From Clostridiales bacterium (lineage in GTDB: Bacteria; Bacillota; Clostridia; Christensenellales; UBA3700), in assembly GCA_014799575.1 (NCBI GenBank), contig JAAVHS010000019.1, positions 1 through 37,941 of the forward strand: a stretch of DNA of 37,941 bases. Reading direction: 5' to 3'. Under the pieces are notes generated by a model. That model worked only from the letters and a program-made list of their open reading frames with translations. It did not search any database and was not told where the DNA came from. The translations under genes and the position numbers were made by a program. Within the stretch, counting starts at the first letter, position 1, and each line of letters begins with the position of its first letter. Below are positions 9,302 through 18,200 of the stretch, piece by piece.

Positions 9302-10444
9302 TTACCTCTTGACGATAATCATTGAATTTGGGATATTGCGATAAACGCTCGAATAAAGTCTATTCGCCGAGAGTATCAAAGAGTCATTCGGCAGAGTGGA
9401 ATTTTTGGTCTTGACGGCGCAGCCAAATTGCGAAAGCAAGTCCTTTGAATTCTCTTCGACGGCAAGAACGTTCACGTAATCAATATTGTTTGAAGTCAAT
9501 TCGTCGGCAGTGAATTTATTGCCTATCAACATATTGAGAACGGTACGGGCGAGATAGGAATTCGTATACCTTTTGGTAGCCAAATTCTCAAAAAAGTCTT
9601 TGAGATTGTTTGAAGATTTCACCGCGTTTGCGATTCTGTTTTCCACGCCTTCTTTGACGCCGTGAATACTCGCCATATCGCATTTGTCGACAGAGTACTT
9701 TATCACCGAAAAGAGCCTGTCGTCGCGCAAAGCGATTGCGTCCTTGTCAAAGTCTTTGAGCGTGTCGAAGATGGACGAGGGAACGCTCTTTTTGATATTT
9801 TCCGTATCGCCGTATGCGAGCATATTGCGTACCGCGTTTGCCGAAGAGAAGACTTCGCTATACTCGCTGTCGTGATACTCGCCGCCTACGCGCTCAATAT
9901 TGATAGGCGTAATATCGCAAGACAACTCGCGAATTGCGCGCAAGTATTCTATCGCCAATGTGTTGTTGGGGTGGGAAAGCGCGTCTGCGTACTTAGGCGA
10001 AAATTTTTCAAGCGCAAGCGAAAAACTTTTTGCGTAGCCGTTGCCTTGTTTGAGATAATCGTCGAGAATAGTCTTGAATTCGGCGTTTTCCTCAAAGCGA
10101 GAAACTTCGCCCAAAAGTTTTAAGTCCTTGCATTCGCTGCCGAAAGAAAGGAATTTTTCGCCTTTGACGGCGTTCGCGATTTTGACTCCGCCGAGCGCGA
10201 AGTATTTCGCCGTCGTGAGGACGTACTCGGGAGGAAGTTCGACGACCGCATCCGCGCCACACTTGATTGCCCATTCGGCGCGAGCGTATTTGTCGGCGAT
10301 TGCGAGTTCGCCCCGCTGAGTTACGTTTCCGCTCATAATGCAAATTACCTTATCGCAACGCGTGAGTTGACGCGTCTGCTCAATGTGGTAGGCGTGTCCG
10401 TTTTGGAAAGGATTGTATTCGCAAATTACGAGAGCGATTTTCAT
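9302..10444 (-). CDS. tmcAL: tRNA(Met) cytidine acetate ligase family (TmcAL/YlbM)
   Basis: N-terminal VICEYNPFQNGHAYHI, VICIMSGNVTQRGE, GADAVVELP motifs; 380 aa. Confidence 0.92.
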   Translation of the reverse strand: MKIALVICEYNPFQNGHAYHIEQTRQLTRCDKVICIMSGNVTQRGELAIADKYARAEWAIKCGADAVVELPPEYVLTTAKYFALGGVKIANAVKGEKFLSFGSECKDLKLLGEVSRFEENAEFKTILDDYLKQGNGYAKSFSLALEKFSPKYADALSHPNNTLAIEYLRAIRELSCDITPINIERVGGEYHDSEYSEVFSSANAVRNMLAYGDTENIKKSVPSSIFDTLKDFDKDAIALRDDRLFSVIKYSVDKCDMASIHGVKEGVENRIANAVKSSNNLKDFFENLATKRYTNSYLARTVLNMLIGNKFTADELTSNNIDYVNVLAVEENSKDLLSQFGCAVKTKNSTLPNDSLILSANRLYSSVYRNIPNSMIIVKR

Positions 10445-10461
10445 TATTTGACCTCAAACTC

Positions 10462-10490
10462 TTTACAATAATTTTTAATAAGAGTATACT
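10462..10490 (+). promoter_or_regulatory. Sigma-A type promoter for pta-ackA
   Basis: TTTACA - 17 bp - TATACT. Confidence 0.55.
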
Positions 10491-10550
10491 TTAACTGTAA
10501 TTATTATATAAGATACAAATCAAAAAATAAAGTATTTTGGAGGAAGTGAA

Positions 10551-11546
10551 ATGAGCAAAATCATTGACAGTATCATTGATAAGGCAAAGAGATTGCAAAA
10601 GACGATAGTTTTGGCAGAGGGCGAAGAACCGCGTACGGTCGAAGCCGCTCAAACTATCGTAAGAAATAAAATCGCCAAAGTAATATTACTCGGCGACGAA
10701 GAGAAGTTGAAGACTATGTATCCATACGCGGATTTCGAGGGCATAAAGATTGTCAATCCCTTGACTGCGGATATAGAGGACTACGCAAACACTCTTTACG
10801 AATTGAGAAAGGCAAAGGGTATGACGGAAGAAGACGCTCGCAAGGAGATTAGAAAGTATCTCAACTACGGCGCAATGATGATAAAGAAAGGCGACGCCGA
10901 CGGTATGGTCGCAGGCGCAATCAATTCGACGGGCAACGTGCTCAGAGCGGGACTTACGATCGTTAAGACCAAGCCGGGTATCAAGACGGTATCGAGTTGT
11001 TTCCTTATGGCGTGCGACAACACCGCTTACGACGCGCAAGACATAATGGTATTCGGCGACTGCGCGGTAAATATCAACCCCACGGCTGAACAACTTGCAG
11101 ATATCGCGATTTCTTCGACGGCTACCGCTATCAATTTGGCAGGTATTGCCGAGCCGAAAGTCGCAATGCTTTCCTTCTCGACAAAGGGCAGCGCAAAGCA
11201 CGAGTTTGTCGACAAAGTGGTTGAGGCTACAAGACTTGTGAGAGAAAAAGCGCCTGAAATCGACGTGGACGGCGAATTGCAAGTAGACGCTGCAATCGTG
11301 CCTTCCGTCGGCAGATTGAAAGCCCCGGGCAGCGAAGTTGCGGGCAAAGCTAACGTGCTTATTTTCCCTGACTTGCAATCGGGCAATATAGGTTACAAAC
11401 TCACTCAAAGATTCAGCGGAGCAATCGCTATCGGACCGATTTGTCAAGGTTTTGCGAAGCCTATCAACGACCTATCCAGAGGTTGCACGAGCGACGATAT
11501 CGTGGCAGTAGTGGCAATCACGGCTGTTCAGGCTAGTCAGAACTAA
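10551..11546 (+). CDS. pta: Phosphate acetyltransferase
   Basis: 331 aa; [51 protein letters not shown]; adjacent ackA. Confidence 0.96.
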   Translation: MSKIIDSIIDKAKRLQKTIVLAEGEEPRTVEAAQTIVRNKIAKVILLGDEEKLKTMYPYADFEGIKIVNPLTADIEDYANTLYELRKAKGMTEEDARKEIRKYLNYGAMMIKKGDADGMVAGAINSTGNVLRAGLTIVKTKPGIKTVSSCFLMACDNTAYDAQDIMVFGDCAVNINPTAEQLADIAISSTATAINLAGIAEPKVAMLSFSTKGSAKHEFVDKVVEATRLVREKAPEIDVDGELQVDAAIVPSVGRLKAPGSEVAGKANVLIFPDLQSGNIGYKLTQRFSGAIAIGPICQGFAKPINDLSRGCTSDDIVAVVAITAVQASQN

Positions 11547-11562
11547 TAAGGAGGAGTCAGTT

Positions 11563-12765
11563 ATGAAAATTTTGGTTGTCAACGCAGGAAGTTCATCGCT
11601 CAAATATCAACTTATCGAGATGGACAATGAAGAAGTAATATGCAAAGGTACGGTCGAGTGTATCGGTATCGAAGGCTCGATGATTACGCACAAGGTGAAC
11701 GGCAAAGAGTATGAAATCAAACAGCCTCTTGCCAACCATACCGACGCGTTTAATCTCGTAATGCAATGTCTTACCGACAAAGAGTACGGCAGCATTTCTT
11801 CGCCAAAAGAAATCAGCGCGATAGGACACAGAGTAGTTCACTCCGGCGAGGAATTCGACCGCTCGACGTATATAGACGACAAGGCTTTGAAGAAGTTGGA
11901 GAGCATAGCGCACCTTGCGCCTTTGCACAATCCGCCAAGCATTGCGTGTCTTAAATCGTGTATGTCGCTCGTCGACTGTCCCAACGTAGCGGTATTCGAC
12001 ACAGGCTTCCACAGCACAATGCCCGATATGGCTAAGTTGTACGGCATACCATACGAAGACTATAAGGCTTCCAAAATCAGAAAATACGGCTTCCACGGCA
12101 CGTCGCACAAGTTCGTATCGCAAGAGGCGATTAAGTATCTTTCGGCGAAAGGCTTTGCAAGCGACAAGATTATCACTTGCCACCTCGGCAACGGCTCGTC
12201 CATATCCGCGGTAAAGGGCGGAAAGTGCGTGGACACGTCAATGGGTATGACCCCGCTCGAAGGTCTTATCATGGGTACGAGAAGCGGAAATATCGACCCT
12301 GCGGCAGTGGAAATGCTCGCTAAATTCAAGGGTATGACCTTGGAAGAAATCACTATCTATCTCAACAAGAAGAGCGGATTTTTGGGCGTCAGCGGAGTAA
12401 GTTCGGATTTCAGAAGACTTTGCGAAGCAATCAAGAGCGGCAACGAGAGAGCGAAACTTGCTTACGATATGTTCAACTATCAAATTCGCAAGTTCATAGG
12501 AAGTTATACCGTCGCAATGGGCGGTTTAGATTGTATCGTATTCACGGGCGGTATCGGTGAAAACGGCTCGCTCATCAGAGGTACGGTGACAAAGGATCTC
12601 GAATTCTTGGGCGTAAAGGTTGACGAGAATATCAACAACAACGCGCCGAGAGGAACAATCGTCGACGTCAGCGCGAAAGACTCTAAGGTTAGAGTACTTG
12701 TCATTCCGACGAATGAGGAACTCGTCATCGCAAGAGATACCAAAGAAGTGGTCAGCGCGCTCTAA
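11563..12765 (+). CDS. ackA: Acetate kinase
   Basis: 400 aa; LVVNAGSSSLKYQL, FDTGFHSTMP, RKYGFHGTSH, HLGNGSSISA, FTGGIGENG. Confidence 0.97.
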   Translation: MKILVVNAGSSSLKYQLIEMDNEEVICKGTVECIGIEGSMITHKVNGKEYEIKQPLANHTDAFNLVMQCLTDKEYGSISSPKEISAIGHRVVHSGEEFDRSTYIDDKALKKLESIAHLAPLHNPPSIACLKSCMSLVDCPNVAVFDTGFHSTMPDMAKLYGIPYEDYKASKIRKYGFHGTSHKFVSQEAIKYLSAKGFASDKIITCHLGNGSSISAVKGGKCVDTSMGMTPLEGLIMGTRSGNIDPAAVEMLAKFKGMTLEEITIYLNKKSGFLGVSGVSSDFRRLCEAIKSGNERAKLAYDMFNYQIRKFIGSYTVAMGGLDCIVFTGGIGENGSLIRGTVTKDLEFLGVKVDENINNNAPRGTIVDVSAKDSKVRVLVIPTNEELVIARDTKEVVSAL

Positions 12766-12808
12766 TTGCATAATATGATATAAAAATGCAAAACCTTTTG
12801 AATTTTGT

Positions 12809-12837
12809 TTGACAAAGGTAAAAAAATAATCTATAAT
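12809..12837 (+). promoter_or_regulatory. Perfect consensus sigma-A promoter for rpmF
   Basis: TTGACA - 17 bp - TATAAT. Confidence 0.85.
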
Positions 12838-12882
12838 GCAATAGCAATTAAATTTATCAGTACATATTGGAGGTGTTAGGCA

Positions 12883-13059
12883 ATGGCAGTACCAAAAGCG
12901 AAAACATCAAAACAAAGAAAACATACCCGTTCGGCAAACTGGAAGTTGGAGACCCCAAATCTTTCGGAATGTCCGCAATGCCATGAGTTGAAGATGAACC
13001 ACAAGGCTTGCCCGAACTGTGGATACTACGACGGCAAACTCGTAATAGAGAAGAAGTAA
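12883..13059 (+). CDS. rpmF: 50S ribosomal protein L32 (zinc-ribbon form)
   Basis: 58 aa ORF not in the supplied track: MAVPKAKTSKQRKHTRSANWKLETPNLSECPQCHELKMNHKACPNCGYYDGKLVIEKK; SD GGAGG. Confidence 0.96.
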   Translation: MAVPKAKTSKQRKHTRSANWKLETPNLSECPQCHELKMNHKACPNCGYYDGKLVIEKK

Positions 13060-13085
13060 TTTGTCAGTTCAAATCAAGAAAAATT

Positions 13086-13117
13086 AAGCGACATCTATTT
13101 GTCGCTTTCTTTTTTTT
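13086..13117 (+). terminator. Rho-independent terminator after rpmF
   Basis: AAGCGACA-tctatt-TGTCGCTT followed by a T-rich run. Confidence 0.85.
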
Positions 13118-13193
13118 ATCCATTACTTCATCACTCTTCACTATTACTTATTACTTTTCCATTCAACACTGAGTTGTAATAGAATTATTCCAC

Positions 13194-13222
13194 TTGCTTT
13201 TTTTAATATTGTAATTTATAAT
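13194..13222 (+). promoter_or_regulatory. Putative promoter for plsX-rnc
   Basis: TTGCTT - 17 bp - TATAAT in AT-rich intergenic DNA. Confidence 0.55.
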
Positions 13223-13278
13223 ATATATAATAAATATATACAATAATATAGACCCAATTACGCAAAAAGAGGTACGGT

Positions 13279-14295
13279 ATGAAAATAATTTTGGATTGTT
13301 TCGGCGGGGATAATTGTCCCGACAGCGCTATTGACGGAGCGTTGCTTGCGCTTGAAGAGGACAAGTCGCTTGAAGTTACGCTTTGCGGCGATGAAAAGAT
13401 TATCGGCGACTATCTTGCAAAAAAGACCTTTGATAAAAGCAGGTTGAATATTTTGCACGCGCCCGACGTCATCACCAACGACGACGTACCTACTCTTGCG
13501 ATACGCAGGAAAAAAGACGCTTCTATGGTCGTGGGATTAAAGACTTTGGCTGAGGGAGATTACGACGGCTTCGTGTCTTCGGGCAATACCGGCGCATTGC
13601 TTGTCGGCGCGTCAGTTATCGTCAAGCGTATCGACGGCGTGCAGAGATGTTCGCTTTCGCCAATCCTTCCGACTGTCATCGACGGCAAAGGTACAATCCT
13701 CGTCGACGGCGGAGCAAACGTAGATTGCACCCCTACTATGCTCAAAGAATTCGCTATAATGGGCAGCGCGTTTATGCAGAGCGTACACGGGATAGAAAAT
13801 CCCAAAGTCGGCTTGCTCAACAACGGCGCGGAAGAGGAAAAGGGCAACGAATTGACAAAGACCGCTCACGCGCTTCTCAAAGAGACGAGTATAAATTTTG
13901 TCGGCAATATCGAGGCGAGAGATATGTTCACGGGCGACGTCGACGTAATAGTTGCCGACGGCTTTGCGGGCAACGTAGGAATGAAAGCGGCGGAAGGTAT
14001 GGGCAAAGCGATTTTCGCATTGCTCAAAAAATACATTATGGAAGGCGGTATTAGAGCAAAGATAGGTTATTTACTTCTCAAACCGTCTCTTAAAAAACTC
14101 AAAGGCATTATGTCGAGCGATTCCGTAGGCGGCGGCGTATTCTTGGGCGCGAAGAAGATTGTCGTAAAAGCGCACGGCGCGAGCAACGCAGTGGCGTTCA
14201 AGAACGCAATTTTCAGAGCAAGCGAAATGGCGCAAGTAGGCTTGACGGAAAAAATTCAAAAGGCTTTGGCGAATAACGTACAAGAAAATGTTTGA
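13279..14295 (+). CDS. plsX: Phosphate acyltransferase PlsX
   Basis: 338 aa; CFGGDNCPDSAIDGALLA, SSGNTGALL, VDGGANVDC, NNGAEEEKGNEL, DGFAGNVGMKAAEG. Confidence 0.95.
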   Translation: MKIILDCFGGDNCPDSAIDGALLALEEDKSLEVTLCGDEKIIGDYLAKKTFDKSRLNILHAPDVITNDDVPTLAIRRKKDASMVVGLKTLAEGDYDGFVSSGNTGALLVGASVIVKRIDGVQRCSLSPILPTVIDGKGTILVDGGANVDCTPTMLKEFAIMGSAFMQSVHGIENPKVGLLNNGAEEEKGNELTKTAHALLKETSINFVGNIEARDMFTGDVDVIVADGFAGNVGMKAAEGMGKAIFALLKKYIMEGGIRAKIGYLLLKPSLKKLKGIMSSDSVGGGVFLGAKKIVVKAHGASNAVAFKNAIFRASEMAQVGLTEKIQKALANNVQENV

Positions 14296-14938
14296 TATAC
14301 AGGCACTTGAAAGACTGCTCGGATACGAGTTCAAGAATAAAGAATTGTTGAGGACTGCGATGACGCATCCCTCTTATTCGCATATCCACGGCGGAGATAA
14401 TTATCAAAGACTTGAATTTTTGGGCGACAGTATCTTGGACTTTTTGGTCGCAGAGGAACTTTGCAAGAGATTTGACAAAGAAAAATATCACGAAGGCGAG
14501 TTGACAAAAATGCGCGGAGCAGTCGTGTCCGCGTCGCCGCTCTCCAAAATCGTGCAAGAAAAAGGCTACGACAAATACCTGAATATCGGAGCAATCAACG
14601 TAAGCGAAAAAGTACGTTCGGACGTCTTTGAATCGCTTTGCGCTGCAATCTATTTAGATAGTGGAATTGATAAATCAAGAGAATTTGTCCTTTCCAATCT
14701 TGAAGAACTTATTAAAGTCGCGGATACTATTCGCAATGAAGATTACAAAAGCCAACTTAATGAAAAATATCCCAAAAGCAATATTGAATTCAAAGACGTC
14801 GCAAAGACGGGCGAAGAGCATAATCCTATTTTTGAAGTGGAATTGTATATTGACGGAACGCTCGTCGCTAATGCGAGAGGGAAAAAGAAAAAGTTGGCGC
14901 AGCAAGAGTGCGCTAGAATAGCATTAGAGGGCAAGTAA
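14288..14938 (+). CDS. rnc: Ribonuclease III
   Basis: 216 aa; RLEFLGDSILDFLVAEEL signature, dsRNA-binding C-terminus (GKKKKLAQQECARIAL). Overlaps plsX by 8 nt. Confidence 0.95.
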   Translation: MFDIQALERLLGYEFKNKELLRTAMTHPSYSHIHGGDNYQRLEFLGDSILDFLVAEELCKRFDKEKYHEGELTKMRGAVVSASPLSKIVQEKGYDKYLNIGAINVSEKVRSDVFESLCAAIYLDSGIDKSREFVLSNLEELIKVADTIRNEDYKSQLNEKYPKSNIEFKDVAKTGEEHNPIFEVELYIDGTLVANARGKKKKLAQQECARIALEGK

Positions 14939-14964
14939 TCAATAAAATTGAAAAATAGAAGATT

Positions 14965-14996
14965 AAAGAGCAAGCAAGACGCTTGCTCTTTTTTGA
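14965..14996. terminator. Rho-independent terminator after rnc
   Basis: AAAGAGCAAGC-aagac-GCTTGCTCTTT, perfect 11-bp stem plus T-run (A-run on the other strand). Confidence 0.88.
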
Positions 14997-15072
14997 TTAA
15001 ACGTACAAAATTCTTTGCGAAAAATGGCGAAAATACAAGAAAACACCTAAAATATGTCAAAAAATTCCAAAT

Positions 15073-15199
15073 AAAGTATACATTTCCTGACCGAAGAATT
15101 TCGACACTGAAAAGTCAAAATTCGCGATAGTTAGACATAAATATCATAACACACAATAATTTTTTATTCAAGTGCTTTTAGTCAGGAAATGTATACTTT
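15073..15199. repeat. Perfect 19-bp inverted repeat (89-bp spacer) upstream of the 2090-aa surface protein gene
   Basis: 15073-15091 AAAGTATACATTTCCTGAC; 15181-15199 GTCAGGAAATGTATACTTT, its exact reverse complement. Confidence 0.93.
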
Positions 15200-15208
15200 T
15201 CCTGACTA
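15179..15208. promoter_or_regulatory. Near-perfect 30-bp palindrome containing the right inverted-repeat copy (operator or recombination site candidate)
   Basis: TAGTCAGGAAA-TGTATACT-TTTCCTGACTA; 14 of 15 mirrored positions are complementary. Confidence 0.8.
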
Positions 15209-15238
15209 GACAAAAAAACGGGTAAAAACGAGGTTAAA

Positions 15239-18200
15239 ATGGATATAAAAAAGAAGAAATTAAAGTGGTATATTGCGCTGCCAGCGTTGATTATTGTATG
15301 CTTGGTAATGATGCTAAGCGCATGGATTTTAGCGTTTAATTTTAATAATGAGAATAATTCGGTTTATGCTTTAACAAATACTAGCAATGCTGTTATTGCC
15401 GGTAATGGCGAGGAATTTTGGGACAGCGCAAGTGGAACGTTTAATAGCGTTGTGACTAATGATCTTATGACAAAATTATTTAACGGTGAAGAGCCTTACG
15501 ACTATATCAATAATAATGGCATTGACGAATTTGGCAGTAAAGTTATTCAGGCTTCTACTATAAATTCAAGGGTTAATAATTCAGAAAACGGTCTTATTGT
15601 AAAACTTGGCGGATTGGAATGGATGGTTGTTTCTTTGACTATTGACAACAACAATAATCCTATTGCGACATTGTTTCTTGCAAATGGACTTCCTAATACT
15701 AATACGCAATTTTATTCTGCGGGTGGGCATAGAGGCGATGATGTTTATAGCGCGAGCACATTAAGACAAGCCACTTTGAATAATGAAAAATTTCAACTAT
15801 TTGCTCAAGGAAATTTTGCAACTCAATATTTAGTACAACCTAAAAATATTGCATATCAACAAAATCAAACTTATAGGTCAAAGGGTGGCACTTATCATTT
15901 GGCAAACGAAGCGCTTTCAGATTTTTCTTCCGGTTGGGGTAGTAAAGGAAATTACAATTCTTCATATTCAATTCGCGGATATAGCTATAATGCATGGGGA
16001 GATGATTATATTTGGACACCATCTCTTACAGAAGTAGGTTCAACCAATTATGTAACAACAAACAGTATTTGGATGATTACAAACACTCAAAGGAAAGCGA
16101 CTAAAGGTACAGATATAGCTTCTTGGACTCGTTCGGGGATGCAAAACTCTTATGATGGTACTTATGCGTTGAATGCGGAAGGCAATGTTACTAATCCTTG
16201 GCAATATAGATATGGTTTGCTTAGACCTGCAATTCATCTAAACTTAAACGGCGTTAAAAATAACTCCGCCTACACTTATAATGACCCATTGAACGTTTCA
16301 ACAGCAATATATAATGGGGCAGGTCAAACGATATTTTCTCTTACGCAAAAACCCGATTGGTATACCACTCATTTTGAAGACGACAATATATTCTCTTATG
16401 AGTTTTATGCGCAGAATGCTATTGTAAACGAAATGAAAGATGCCGGAGAATATTGGGTTAAAGTTGAAATCAAACAATCATTCATAAATCAAGCGCGAGC
16501 AAACGGACAAGACGCATATTTTCGTGGAACGGCAAATACGACTTATGCAGGACAGACAGAAACGAATACCATGCGTTGGTTTAAGTTTACAATAAACAAA
16601 AAGAAAATTGACGTTGACAGTAGTTATAGACTAGACGACTACGGAAATCTTGTAGGAGAGATAACGGCAACTTCGCCGTTTTATCAATGGGATATAGACA
16701 ACAATAAGACTCCGCAGTTTGGTTTGCAATATCTCGTAAACGGAGTTTGGTCAACGAGCGTGCCGCAAAATGCAGGACATTATGAAGTGCGAGCGTACAT
16801 AATAAACGCCGATAATTGCAACTATGAGATTAATAATGCCGGACAAAAACAAATTTATATTGAGCCAAGACCGGTTACAGTTCCGCATTTTACTTATGCG
16901 GGAATTGACCCCAACTATATTTCGGGAACTGTAACAACCGTGCCGTATAACGGTGAAAGGCAAACGTTTATACTTGTCAACAACGTTGACAATACCGCGC
17001 TTTCGGATATCAGCTCGGATTATACTACGACGGGCGGTTTCAGTATTTCGGGTTCTCAATTTTCCGCTCAGAACGTAGGCGACTATACCGTTACGTTGAG
17101 CCTCGCAGACCCTGCAAACACGGTGTGGGCGGATGCAAGCAATAATCCGTCGGACACAAGAACGATTACGCTCAAAATTACGAAAGCTCCGCTTACGGTC
17201 GAATTTGAAAACGATACAGTGACAAGTTGGGAAAAAGGAGATAGAGAGTATATTTATATCAACGTCAGTGGCGCGTTGACGGGCGAAACGCCTGATTTGA
17301 ATATAACTTACACGGAAGGCGGAGGAAGTTCAAGCAATGCAAATTGGGAAGTTGAATCTCGAAATGGCGACACTATCCGAATAAAAGTGAATCCGGAGAC
17401 TTTATCAATCGGTACGCAATATACCTTAAACGTTGCGCTTTCCAATAGGTCGGTAAATGACAACTATACGCTTGACAACGACCCGACGACGTCTTTTACG
17501 TTTGTTATTTTGGCGTCTACTATTAGTAATATACCTATTCAGTGGCAATACGAAAACTCCCTTTTAGGAGCGGGTAACGCTACTGCAGGAATCGAGGTGA
17601 ATTACAACGGGTATCCTTATACCTTCTCGCTAAAAGAAACGGACTTGCCAAGAGGACTCAACGTGGCATATTCTTCAACTCGAACGGCAACGAATGCGGG
17701 AAGTTATTCCACAACAGTTACTTTTACAGCGCAAGAGGGGTATTCGCTTGCCGATGAGTACAATCGTCCATTCACAATAAATTGGACTATTAAACCTATT
17801 GAGTTTGACCTTGCGACGATAAGATGGCAGTCCAACCCAACGTACAATGGCTCTCTTCAAACGGTAGACCCAACGAATTTGCCCGATTGGCTTACAAGCG
17901 TAGAGCCGCCTTCGGCGTCAAGTAAACGTAAGATAGAACCCGGGGATTATGAGTTCACTTATAAAATCGTCGCCGATAATAATCATATATTCGTCATTTC
18001 AACTATGCCGTCGGGAGATAGCGCAAGAATTCTTGAAGGCTCTACCGATAGAACTGCCGAGATTACGCATAGTTGGAAAATAGAAAAAATCGTCATTGAA
18101 GTATCTAATTTCGACGGAAGATGGTCAAGCCGCTCTCATACGGACGGCAACGGCATCGTTTACTATCTGAAAGTGCCCAACGTATATTCAAGTTTTGAAG

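Noticed and set aside
15073-15199. Inverted repeat as transposon ends or a MITE
   Set aside because: No target-site duplication or transposase seen, the element is only 127 bp, and the right end is itself a palindrome; a regulatory or recombination site fits better, though a MITE is not fully excluded.
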